Assembly: GCA_026210745.1 (NCBI GenBank)
Contig: CP110631.1
Location: 1,178,001 to 1,242,000 of the forward strand
Length of the DNA stretch: 64,000 nucleotides
Direction: 5' to 3'
Source: Exobasidium rhododendri
Lineage: Eukaryota; Basidiomycota; Exobasidiomycetes; Exobasidiales; Exobasidiaceae
Shown here: positions 22,290 to 32,260 of the stretch, piece by piece
How the letters are laid out: each line of letters begins with the position of its first letter
How positions within the stretch are numbered: the stretch's first letter is position 1
Position numbers and translations under genes: made by a program
The notes under the pieces: model-generated
What the model was told of the DNA's origin: nothing
The model's database searches: none
What the model saw: only the letters and a program-made list of their open reading frames with translations

Positions 22290-23125
22290 TTAGCGGCCGG
22301 CCTGCGATCCGAACAACGCGCGGGCAGAGGGGCCAGTACTCGTAGCAGAGAGGAGGAAGTGTAATTTCGACAAGACAGCCGATGTAATGGCAGGTATCAA
22401 TGCCCGAACGTACGGAGGTGCCACGAGAATTCGAGACATGGCTACGTTGAAGCCCATGCCAGCAAGATTCCTTGGTAAGAAGTAAGATAGAGCATAATTT
22501 CCACCAAAATCCATAGGTTCCAGTCGCATACTTAAGCTACGAACCTCTTCTGCGTCAGCTTATGGGCTGCAGCGTCGGCACGACCTCGTTGAATACGCTC
22601 TAGTGCCATCTCCTTTTCAGTACGTATTAGCACCTCGGCTTTATTAGGGAAAGTCTATGATGGCTACCCGACGAAGCTAAGTACGATTGTCAGAAGACCC
22701 ATAGCCACCCATCCAATCCGCCTTGACCGTCAAGTTGGCTAAGACCGTAAGCAAAGATGGAAGACAGTCCGATCGCCAAGATTGATAGGGTATAGAACGC
22801 TGAGAATCTCTTCTCTGTACTTGTCGAAGAGGATACCTCTACAAGGTCCACGGCTGTGTCTGCTGCAAGAGTAGAGGGACTATAGGGCAAGCGATTAACA
22901 GCATGATGTCAAGTAAGCGCGACTTGGAAACAAGACGGCTTCGAATACTCCTATCAGGGCACGAAGAGCGGCCAATTGTTGCCAACGAGTGACGAAAGCC
23001 ATGCCAATCAAAAGCAGTACCCACAACGTCACAGCGGAAGACAGCCACTTGGCAGCACCGAATGTCCTTAGACCGAGCGGAGGAAGTATACCGAGGAGAA
23101 TGTATGGCACAAACTAGGAAAGCCA
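22290..23125 (-). pseudogene. Decayed ACS-family (Dal5-like) MFS transporter gene
   Basis: Conserved anion:cation symporter pieces appear in order on the minus strand: FVPYILLGI, then ALRALIGVFEAVLFPSRAYL, KRFSAFYTLSILAIG, AYGLSQLDGQGGLDGW, IDFPNKAEVL followed by ERIQRGRAD, and LAGMGFNVAMSRILVAPPYV. They lie in different frames separated by stops and small indels. The TM1 region and the C-terminal half are missing. A degraded intron seems to lie between the second and third pieces, where WYPLRQVQ can be read just before a 2-base shift. The pattern fits an old host transporter gene, not a working one. An intact member of the same superfamily lies 1.4 kb away on the other strand. Confidence 0.8.
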
Positions 23126-24559
23126 AAAGAATAGTGTCAAAATCGCTAGCAATATCGCGGTTCAGCTCGTTAGAAAGCTCTTCATCGTGGGCATTATCGG
23201 CGTTGGAAACCGTTCGCTGCGAATTGTCATAATCTCGATAGCTACTGTAGCTTTCTGCTGTTGACTGAAGATGGAGCGCTATCATATCAATGTATAGATA
23301 GTGATAGAAGTTGGGGGGAAAACGTCAAGAGTAGGGTGTAGATCATAATGACACAGAGAAGCACGAACTCCTAGCACGACTGGTCTGCCCCTGACAACAG
23401 AAGTCCAGGAGCCAATATTACCGTTTTAGGGATACCACCACTGTAAGATATAGAACCAAGATAGTGCGCTGCTTTGATAAGTTGAGAGCTGTACCTCTCA
23501 GCTTTCTCTCATTGAACCTTCCTATTGTCATCGTGGCTGATTGCCTTGATGGACCGCATGCCGCATTGCTACGTGCCAAGTGCCAAATGTCAAGTGTCAA
23601 GGCGCGAGAGCTAGGCAGATCTTATAAGAGCTGCACCCGCTTACCGAAGTTTGAGAGACTAATCGAATACAATTTCCCCGCACAATTCAGTACCGATGTA
23701 TCTCGGTGTGGCGACTTTTGACTATTCTTATCGTCTACCATCTTCGAGGAAGTGCCAAGCAAAGTTCTAAGCTCCGTATCTCTAGGGCAATTTACCAAGT
23801 TCCTGAGCAAGTCTTTCTGTACCTACATATACTAGCAGGAGAAAAAGAATGCAGAGGGGGAAAGATGCATGTAGCACTCGGCGCACGTCTCGACATAGCC
23901 TCGGGTAACAGCCATGGAAGAAGGACAGGTGTATTAGCGAGAATGTTACAATCTTTAGCAAACCGTTTCTTTGAGGTAGAAGGGCAGGATCGTCTTGGAG
24001 AGAGAAGACATTCACTTGTAGCTTACAAAATAATGGTCTCCTGCTTTCCTCTTTCCCTCCTCGCTCCAACGATCCCTTCTGTCCTTTGCACGATGCGCCA
24101 CTCCGAGGGAGGAATGTCTCCTTGTGTCATAATTAATGACTTCTCCTCCACGTCGAATTGAGCAGACGGATATAGGCCGGCTCCTCACGCCGTTTCCCCA
24201 CACTTTTATTTTCCCTCGTCGTTCTTATTCCCGGCGAAAACATCTCAAGTCGGGCGAGGCGCGAGAGACGGATAATCTTCCTGCCAGAGCGGGGCGCGGG
24301 GTAATTCTAATTATTTTAATGTTAAGGCAAAAGTCACCTCTTCTAAAATTGTATCCAGCAAAGTTCGGTATTGAAGGGAAAAGGATGATTCAATAGACAA
24401 GTGAGGATTGCGTTGCTACGGTCGCGAACCTACGCATAAACTTCTTCCCCACATTCATCTTCCCATCATCTCCCCCCCCCCCCCGATTTTCATTACCACC
24501 TTCAGCAGCCGCCCCACGAAGAGTCTCGTCAGAACAGCTTTCAGTGGACTGCAGTGACG
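23126..24559. other. Gene-free interval
   Basis: About 1.4 kb without a convincing gene. A short imprecise repeat of CAAGTGCCAAATGTCAAGTG occurs near 23578-23600. A run of ten or more C lies at about 24473-24484, close before the next start codon. The rest shows nothing recognisable. Confidence 0.5.
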
Positions 24560-26758
24560 ATGAGCGAGACGTCCAACGAAAAGCAAGAGACTGTACTTCA
24601 CGAGAGCCAGGACGATACAGATGCCAAAGTGGTTCGTCGGGATGAAGAAGCTCAGCCCACATTGACCCAAGAACAGGAGGACCTCGCCATGACCACGCAA
24701 GAGGAGAAGACTATTCTACGAAAGATCGACCTAAACATCATCCCTTACTGCTCGCTGTTGTACCTACTGTCCTTCCTGGATAGAGTCAACATTGGTCAAG
24801 CAGCTGTAGCAGGACTGAAACAAGATTTGGGCATCGTGACCGGGAATGCGTATCAGATCGCACTGAGTGTCTTTGTGAGTCGATCAATGACTGATCACTT
24901 CTATTCTGCGTCATGTTGCATACTCACCTTTGTTTGCCCCCAGTTCATTTCGTACATCGTGTTCGAGATTCCCAGCTTGTTGCTTCTTCGGAGACTCAAA
25001 CCCCACCGCTTTATTCCAATCATCATGCTGACTTGGGGCTTCATCATGACTATGATGGGTCTCGTCACAAGCCCAGGAGGTCTACAGGCTGCCCGTTGGT
25101 TCCTGGGTATGGCTGAAGGTGCTCTTTATCCGGGGATCAATTTCCTGCTTACGAGTGAGTTCTCAGAGCTTCTCCCTTTGTCCTATGGCTTAAAGAAGTC
25201 GTACCTGACTTGCCTTGCTTTTTTTCCTCCAAGCCTGGTATGCCAGGAGTCATCTCAATCTCCGCGTCGGAATATTCTTCTCCGGCGCAACACTTGCAGG
25301 TGCTTTCGGTGGTATCCTCGGTTATGCCTTGAAGTACATTCCATTCCCAGCTCATGACAAATTTGGAAGCTTCAAGGGAGTGGCAGGAGGGCAACCAGGG
25401 GGCTGGAGATGGATCTTCATGCTCGAGGGAATCATAACATTCTTGTGCGCCATTCCTGGACCATGGCTCATCGTTGACTTTCCGGGAGACAAGAACTCCA
25501 TCTTGACCGAAAGACAGACAAAGCAGTGGAATCACAAGCTGGCTATTTCACAAGGTGTCAGTAATGCAGACATACCCTTCTCTAGACAGCAGATCAAGAA
25601 CGCCTTCACCAACAAGATGACCTACTTGTATGCGATCATGTACATCTCCATCGCCATGCCACTCTACTCGCTCGCGCTGTTCACACCGACAATCATTGCG
25701 GCTTTGGATTTCTCAGGAGCCTCGGCGAGTCTGTTGTCCGTCCCACCGTGAGTGTTTATACAGAGGGCAGGATGAGCACAAAGTGAGGGTAGATAGAAGG
25801 TCTGCGTATTGACAGGACTTCCTTGCACATTACAGGTATGTCTTGGGCTTCATCACGACGTTGGCCACTGCTTTTATCTCGGATCGATACACCATGCGAG
25901 GTCCCTTTATCATCTTTTGGGCGATCGGTGAGTCCAGTCCAATCCAAGGAGAGACGGTGGAAAGGAAGAAACAATTGAAGCTGTTCACTGACTCCCCCTC
26001 CCTGGCCAATCACTCCCATCCTTCTCTCACACACCAGTCACACTAGTCGGATACATCATCTTGATCAGCGACGTGGCACCGGGCGTCAAGTACTTTGCCA
26101 TCTTTCTCACCGTTGCCGGCGTGAGCCCAAATATAGCGACCAGCATCAGCTTCGTCGGCAGCAACTTTGGTCCAGTCTATACCAGGGCTGCGGTGATGGG
26201 CTTCTATTTCACCATCGGTGTGAGTGCGCGGACCAGCGATCGAAAATGGGAGAGCGGTAGCGCTGATCGTAACGTGATTTCCATGCCCTTCCACCGCCTT
26301 TCTTGAATTTTTTTTTGTGTTGGTACTGTGTTTCCTCGCTTACTCTTTTTCAGAACTCTGCTGGTCTGATCAGTTCCAACATTTATCCTACCAAGGAAGC
26401 ACCGAGGGTGAGTGTCGGCCAGCTACTGATCGCACATACAGTCCATGATGTCTGAGATCACGCTTCTGACATCGTCGGAGATGCCACATCTACCCGTATA
26501 CAGTTTGTCAAAGGCCATGCAATCAACCTCGCCTTTGCAGCGTTGACCTTTTTCGTCACGTCCCTCATCATGCTGCTGAATCATCGCGAGAACAAGAGGA
26601 GAGATGCGATCTCGTATGCTCATCCGGACGGAAGAGACGTCGATCCTCTCAGGTTGGACCATGAGGAGGAGAAAGCACGCTGGGGATATCAGGAGTACAC
26701 AAGACAACAATTGCTCGAATTAGGCGACAAACATCTAGGATTCCGTTACACCTTGTGA
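24560..26758 (+). CDS. ACS-family MFS transporter (Dal5/Tna1-like)
   Basis: Seven exons (24560-24874, 24944-25154, 25234-25747, 25836-25927, 26038-26219, 26354-26407, 26504-26758) join in one frame to give 540 residues. The profile is that of the anion:cation symporter family, which imports organic anions such as allantoate, nicotinate, biotin or pantothenate. Signatures are KIDLNIIPYCSLLYLLSFLDRVNIGQA split over TM1, FFISYIVFEIPS, ARWFLGMAEGALYPG, GGWRWIFMLEGI, and the late NSAGLISSNIYP. The third exon uses an AAG acceptor and recreates TTWYARSH. Substrate is unknown. Nicotinate would suit the NAD+ genes in the window, but this is only a guess. Confidence 0.9.
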
Positions 26759-26955
26759 GACTTTTGACTCGACGACAGAAAGAGAAAAATGGAAAGGAAA
26801 ATGGGAGATTGGAGAATCGCAAGTGCTTTTTTGTCTTCTGGTATATTATTCGCCGACAAATAATTTTTCAGGAAGACGTTTCTTGATGTTGTAAAGTTAC
26901 ATGCGATGAGCCGATTAGGGATTAGGTTGGTAATAATAAGGTCTCTTCTTCAGTA

Positions 26956-29900
26956 TCAATCTACTGCTCTTCCCTTTCCCTTTCCCTTCTTGTTCTTACT
27001 ACTGATACCGTTTCTTCCTTCTGGTTTTCCTACATTTTCCACGCTATCTCCTTGCGCTGCGGCAGGTCCGTCGAGTGGCAAGCGCTCCTCATCTATGACA
27101 TGCCCATTGACGGCCTCACTGCCCGTGTTTTTGAGCACCATGCTCTGGCGATACAACTCTTGAAGCTGTTCCATCTTCATGCTGCCGTTGCTGCCATTCA
27201 ATCCCATCTCCACCGCTCCTTTTCCCTTACCCCCTTCTTTCGCATCACTGGGAGACGAAAACTTCGCCTGGACTTCTCGATAGTGCGCCATCTCCTGCAT
27301 GCTGACACTCGGTACTAGCTCTCGTAAAGCAGCTTCAAAATCTTCTCGGCTCACTTTGATATCCAGACTATCTGCTTCTGCCATCTCATTAAGATAGTAC
27401 TGAGTAGTGAGTGGATATGGATGCTTGTCGTCCTTACTACGCTCCTCTTCACTTCTCGCATTGAGAAGGCGAATCTTATCATCGATCATGGACGCCTTTC
27501 TGGTCATACTCTTCAGCATGGCGTCACTGCACAGCGCATAAAAGTCTGCTCCCGTGAGATTGAATGGACACTGGTTGGCAATAACACCCAGATCCTCCAC
27601 ATCATCATCCAAGGTGAACTTTCTTGTCAATGCTTGCAAAATGTTCAACTGATCAGCGTGAGTTTCCGAGACGGAGAGGTAGAGCATTCGATCGAATCGG
27701 CCAGGTCGCAGTAAAGCGGGATCGAGCAAGTCTGGTCGATTCGTGGCTCCAATCACAAACACTTCTCCGCCACCGCCATCAGAGCTGCTCATACCATCCA
27801 ACTCTGCGAGCAACTGGCTGACAATCCGATCCATCACACCCCCTGAATCGCCCTGGTTGCCACGCTTCGGTGCAATACTGTCCAATTCGTCGAAAAATAT
27901 GACGCAAGGCTTGGCATCCCTGGCCCGCTGGAAGACTCGTCGAACGTTTGCCTCTGATTCTCCGATATACATGTTCAGCAACTCGGGACCCTTTATAGAG
28001 AAGAAGTTGAGAGAACAAGAAGTAGCAACCGCTTTTGCTAGTAGTGTTTTGCCAGTTCCAGGTGGTCCGTAGAGCAAAATACCGCTTCTCTTCTTGAGAC
28101 CATCGGTGAATAGCTCTGGATGCTCGAGTGGCAGCTGAATCGTGTCGAGAATGTCATCTTTCACGCTCACTAGTCCTCCCACGTCGTCCCAAGTGACATT
28201 TGGAATTTTAGGAGCACCGATGTTCTCGCTATAATTCAGTCGAGCCCTGCTCAGAGCGTCTTCAAAATCCCTACCGGTCAAGGCGACACCAGCAGAAAGA
28301 AGTCGATCATCGTCTACCTCGACGAGGCTCTGGACCCTCTCCACGCACGCCATTTGAGCTCGACTGACCAGATCAACCAGATCAGACGCAACTAAAGCTG
28401 CAGTCTGAGTAGCCAAATTATGGACATGAACATCCACACTGATCGTCGAATCTTGCAAGCATGACATCAACATGGCATATCGCTCTGCTTCGTTCGGTGC
28501 TTCGATATTCATTTCATGTTTGAAGCATCCCAATACGCCAGTCGGACATTTGTCAGCATTGCTCGTCGTTCCGACGACGATGAGTGGAAGGGCAAGGTCA
28601 GTAGTGCTGGATGATTCCTGCTGCAGTCCGTTTATGCAATCTTGGAGCACGCTAGCCATCATGGGCTCTTGACCAGTCTCGAGTGCTTGACTCTTTCTAG
28701 CTAGAGCGTCAACGTTCTGTAGCAGAAGAATGACTGGAGCGCAGGATGCAGCTTGCTCAAACCTTGCTCGGAGCACTCCCTCCGTTCTAGTATCGGTGTC
28801 GGCGATCAAATCAAAGCAATTGAGCTCGATCAAGTGAATTCCTGCTTGCTGAGCGACCCAACGAGTCAATGTCTTCTTGCCACTTCCTCTTGCTCCCTTG
28901 AGAAGGACCGTCAGATGGAGTCCATAGTCGGCAGCATGAGGGAGCAGTGTGGCCTCGACTAAACGAGACAGCTTATCAAAGATGCTGTTGGGTGCGGTTA
29001 GAGGTGATTGGGTAGGAAAGGTCGGTGTGTCGGTTTCAATACCCAGCCATCCGCTTGAATCGGCCACTCGCATCCTCGAGACCCCCGTCTGCACCATCTT
29101 TGTTAGGGTCGTATCGACGACACAGCCTAACTCTCCCGTCCTGGCCTGCTCACGAAAGTAGATCTCATCGATACCCTTGCCGGCATCTTCCTCCGTCTCT
29201 GGCTCTGTAAGCTCTGGAGTGAGATTCGTGATACAGAATTGCACCATTGCAGTATTCGTCGGCATCTCATTCGTGGACGGCGGCAGACTCAAGCCAATCA
29301 CCTCAATGTCCATCTCTTTCTCTTCCTCCTCTCCTTCGCTGTTCTCACCTCCTAACCATCGAGCCTTTCCCATATCGAAGCCCACAGCAATCACGTCTCC
29401 TTCTCGGATCACCCTCCTTCTGCCTTCAAAGTGTGACCGGAGAGCGCCCAAGAACAGCGATTGGTAGCGTCGATTCATGCTGAATGGTCCAGCGACCCTT
29501 GCAATGGTCAAAGAATCCGCGAAAGGAATAGGAAGCGGGCAGTCGATAGCATTTCCTGATGTGCTGGAGCTGACCTTACTCTCCTGATTTTGTCGAAGCA
29601 CTCGCAGGCTGAGATTGATGGACTTCTTCGTCGAATCGAACGAATGGTTGCCGATGAGATTCTGCACTAGAAGCGGTGATAGGTGAACTTTCGGCAACGC
29701 GGAATGACTCAATTTCGATTGAAGAGAGGCGGAGAACATCTTGACGACTCTGGGTAGTCCTACACCTCTGATCTCTGCAATTGCCCAGTCTCCCTCGAAT
29801 GCGCCAAGTGTTGCCAGACCGGATTCATCTAGCAAGATGCTATTCTCCTCATCGAGATCGTTCTCTGTCAAGGCGAGTCGCTGGCGAGATGATTGTAATG

Positions 29901-30723
29901 CTTTATCAAAGGCAGGGCGATCCAGCACGGAAATTGCTTCAAACAGCGCCGCTTCTCCTCCTTCAGTCCTGCTCTCCACTTCCTCTCCATTATCGCTTGC
30001 GAAATCGTCCAGAACACTATTGGCAAGGAACCTCTCGTCGATCACAAAGTCATTCTCGTTTCCTTCTATCTGCACTTGGGCTTCCACGATGTCAGCCTGA
30101 GTGCTGCTACCTTTGTCGAGGGTGATGAGCGCGTGCGTCTCTCCTGCGAGGAATAATCCTTGCAGCACTGGTTCTGTCATGAGGATACGAAACGCTTGCC
30201 CATTAATGTCAACGATGTCGTCTTGTCGCATCAGCCTCCTGTCCAGTGCAGCCTCCATCTCCTTTTGAGACTGCTGAGCATAGTTGAAGGCTGCAATTGA
30301 CGTCGCTGCAAGGTAAACGTTGGTAAGAGAGACCGGAGTGTGTGATTTCAAGCTGAGCTTCAAATCTGATCCATCGAAGAGCATCCGTCTGTCGAAGTAC
30401 CGACGAAAGGATGATGGGAGCGTAATAGAAGGCACTTCATTGTCGCTATCGTTGGTGTGGAAATCATTGCTTTGGTCCTTGAGAGGAGCAACAATGGGGA
30501 CAATCAAGTAAGCCCGCTTCTTTTGCGAATTTCTAGCAGGCTGACTCGGAAGCTGTAGTGCTGCAAAGGCATGACTGGAAGACGTTCCCTGCGACGACAC
30601 CAGCTCTTCGAAGTAGCCAGTTGGCCGGATTATAGCCTGATTTGTATCGTTAGGTGTCCCTCGGTCATCAAATTGGACGAGCACTTTCCTCGATGAAGAC
30701 GAACGCCATTCCGACCTTGACAT
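26956..30723 (-). CDS. PEX6: Peroxisomal biogenesis AAA+ ATPase Pex6
   Basis: With Pex1 it forms the hexameric motor that extracts the PTS1 receptor Pex5 from the peroxisomal membrane. The single exon encodes 1255 residues. The first ATPase ring is degenerate: its P-loop is GARGSGKKT (about 610-618) and its Walker B lacks the catalytic glutamate (ILLLQNVD), as is typical for Pex6 D1. The second ring is canonical: GPPGTGKT (about 886-893), VIFFDELDS (about 941-949) and the arginine-finger region LRPGRFDR. The pore and linker MYIGESEANVRRVF matches Pex6. The C-terminus is Lys/Gly-rich. It shares a divergent promoter with a mitochondrial ribosomal protein gene. Confidence 0.94.
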   Translation of the reverse strand: MSRSEWRSSSSRKVLVQFDDRGTPNDTNQAIIRPTGYFEELVSSQGTSSSHAFAALQLPSQPARNSQKKRAYLIVPIVAPLKDQSNDFHTNDSDNEVPSITLPSSFRRYFDRRMLFDGSDLKLSLKSHTPVSLTNVYLAATSIAAFNYAQQSQKEMEAALDRRLMRQDDIVDINGQAFRILMTEPVLQGLFLAGETHALITLDKGSSTQADIVEAQVQIEGNENDFVIDERFLANSVLDDFASDNGEEVESRTEGGEAALFEAISVLDRPAFDKALQSSRQRLALTENDLDEENSILLDESGLATLGAFEGDWAIAEIRGVGLPRVVKMFSASLQSKLSHSALPKVHLSPLLVQNLIGNHSFDSTKKSINLSLRVLRQNQESKVSSSTSGNAIDCPLPIPFADSLTIARVAGPFSMNRRYQSLFLGALRSHFEGRRRVIREGDVIAVGFDMGKARWLGGENSEGEEEEKEMDIEVIGLSLPPSTNEMPTNTAMVQFCITNLTPELTEPETEEDAGKGIDEIYFREQARTGELGCVVDTTLTKMVQTGVSRMRVADSSGWLGIETDTPTFPTQSPLTAPNSIFDKLSRLVEATLLPHAADYGLHLTVLLKGARGSGKKTLTRWVAQQAGIHLIELNCFDLIADTDTRTEGVLRARFEQAASCAPVILLLQNVDALARKSQALETGQEPMMASVLQDCINGLQQESSSTTDLALPLIVVGTTSNADKCPTGVLGCFKHEMNIEAPNEAERYAMLMSCLQDSTISVDVHVHNLATQTAALVASDLVDLVSRAQMACVERVQSLVEVDDDRLLSAGVALTGRDFEDALSRARLNYSENIGAPKIPNVTWDDVGGLVSVKDDILDTIQLPLEHPELFTDGLKKRSGILLYGPPGTGKTLLAKAVATSCSLNFFSIKGPELLNMYIGESEANVRRVFQRARDAKPCVIFFDELDSIAPKRGNQGDSGGVMDRIVSQLLAELDGMSSSDGGGGEVFVIGATNRPDLLDPALLRPGRFDRMLYLSVSETHADQLNILQALTRKFTLDDDVEDLGVIANQCPFNLTGADFYALCSDAMLKSMTRKASMIDDKIRLLNARSEEERSKDDKHPYPLTTQYYLNEMAEADSLDIKVSREDFEAALRELVPSVSMQEMAHYREVQAKFSSPSDAKEGGKGKGAVEMGLNGSNGSMKMEQLQELYRQSMVLKNTGSEAVNGHVIDEERLPLDGPAAAQGDSVENVGKPEGRNGISSKNKKGKGKGRAVD

Positions 30724-30985
30724 GCCCTTGAAAGTAGAGTATAGGGAAGCGATTCAGTCGTCAGAGGGAAGATTTGGACTCTGCGCTTCTTTTTTAGTTT
30801 AAGACCGGCTAAGAGAGACGCTCTGAAAGGGAATTAAAGCCGGTCAAGCTTCAGAGAGGGTGGGGGAAAGTGGTGGAGTCGTGCATGTCACGTGACGGAT
30901 AAAAACTGGTGCTTCTCCCTCTTCTCTCCGCCGTCATCTTTTCTAATCATTCTGGCATTTTAGTCTCTTCGACGGAAAGTAAGAG
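30724..30985. promoter_or_regulatory. Divergent promoter with TCACGTGA site
   Basis: These 262 bases lie between PEX6 and the mS42/mS43 gene. The ten-base palindrome GTCACGTGAC sits at 30887-30896, about 90 bases before the plus-strand ATG. TCACGTGA is the core bound by Cbf1-type bHLH factors in fungi. Confidence 0.6.
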
Positions 30986-31987
30986 ATGGCATCAGCATCG
31001 ACTTCAAGGAGCTTGCTCGGCATGCCTCTGCGGACAACGCTTCGGTCTGCCTCAAGAGAATTGCGACGATCGTCAAACATCAGGAGCCTGCACTCACTTC
31101 CCCCACTCCCTGTCAATCTTAGCGAAGAAAAAGGTTGCAGCCCTCTCTTCAGTTCAACAGCAGTCAAGCTCCTTTGGAATGATTGGCAAGGTGGTTTGCT
31201 CAACAAGCTCAACGATGAAGTCCGAGGAACTCAATGGGAAAGCTCGAGCATAGTGGAGACTGTGATTGGAACGTCAAGAGATCCATCCAAAATTCAAGCA
31301 TTCAATTTCGCTTCACTTGCATTGAACAACAGCTTCTTTCTCAGTAATCTCAAAGGAAAGATTCTACCTGCAAATGTGACGCATTGGGAAGACGCTGCAC
31401 CTCCGAAGCCATCGATAAAGCTCATGGAAGCAATCAATGCGAATTTTGAATCGTTACCAGCTTTCAAATTGGCATTCTCATCTATGGCGTACGGCATGTC
31501 AGGTAGTGGCTACGTCTGGTTCGTGCGAGACCGAAATGGTAATCTGGGAGTGGTACCGACGTATGGAGCAGGTACGATTCTAGTACAGAATAGGACACAA
31601 AGAAATGGAGCTAGAATGGAGTGGAATCAACCCAGCCTTGTTGAAACGTCAGCGCCCCCACCTGCTTCGCCGCGTCCAAATTCCTCTTTACCGCCGTCGG
31701 CTCGACTACAGCAGCAGCAGCAGCAACAACAACCACCATCCTCACGCCTCATGAGCACGAGCAGCAAGGTACAATTTGCATCGTCATCGATCAACATGAG
31801 AGGCGCTAGGCTCGCAGAGGGGGCCGGGGAAGAATTGTTCCCCTTGCTCTGTGTCAGTGTCCACGAAAGGGACTGGCTACCAGATTATGGAATGTGGGGA
31901 AAGGAGGAGTATCTCATGCGATTCTGGGAATGCGTCGATTGGGCTCGTGTAAATCATCTTTGGGAAACATATGGCGCAGAGAATTAA
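30986..31987 (+). CDS. Mitochondrial small-subunit ribosomal protein mS42/mS43 (SOD fold)
   Basis: It is a 333-residue single-exon protein with an Arg/Ser-rich mitochondrial presequence. The fold is that of iron/manganese superoxide dismutase, seen in LHSLPPLPVNLSEEKG, FNFASLALNNSFFLSNLKG, FSSMAYGMSGSGYVWFV and WECVDWARVNHLW. Metal-ligand positions are lost. The histidine of the WNHxFYW motif is Asn, and the DVWEH ligand pair reads SVHER. This matches the SOD-like mitoribosomal proteins of fungi (Mrp1/Rsm26), not an enzyme. A Ser/Pro and poly-Gln insertion (codons around 31709-31735) interrupts the C-terminal domain. Assignment between mS42 and mS43 is not settled. Confidence 0.82.
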   Translation: MASASTSRSLLGMPLRTTLRSASRELRRSSNIRSLHSLPPLPVNLSEEKGCSPLFSSTAVKLLWNDWQGGLLNKLNDEVRGTQWESSSIVETVIGTSRDPSKIQAFNFASLALNNSFFLSNLKGKILPANVTHWEDAAPPKPSIKLMEAINANFESLPAFKLAFSSMAYGMSGSGYVWFVRDRNGNLGVVPTYGAGTILVQNRTQRNGARMEWNQPSLVETSAPPPASPRPNSSLPPSARLQQQQQQQQPPSSRLMSTSSKVQFASSSINMRGARLAEGAGEELFPLLCVSVHERDWLPDYGMWGKEEYLMRFWECVDWARVNHLWETYGAEN

Positions 31988-32260
31988 ATCACCTTTCCCG
32001 TCACTCTTCATTAGTCAATTCCTTTCCCTCTACCGTTCACACTGTTTGAGTATGTAGTAGAGCTCACTAGAATATGGATGGTGCTGATTAGCTTGATGAT
32101 GATAAGGGCTGATAGCACAGATCTTCGGCCTCATCACCTTCGCCCCAAAGAAGCTAGGAAGAGGAACAAAAGTCTTTTGGAAATGCAGAGAGTATACAAT
32201 GTAGTAAAGTAGAAGCACTGTTGTTACAAAATAAGGATGTCAAGCGAAATGAGGTGTTTC

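Noticed and set aside
24473-24484. Poly-C run as a structural element
   Set aside because: A lone homopolymer without other G/C runs nearby does not make a convincing four-stranded structure.
30986-31987. Mitochondrial Mn-superoxide dismutase
   Set aside because: Metal-ligand residues are missing and the pattern fits SOD-fold mitoribosomal proteins.
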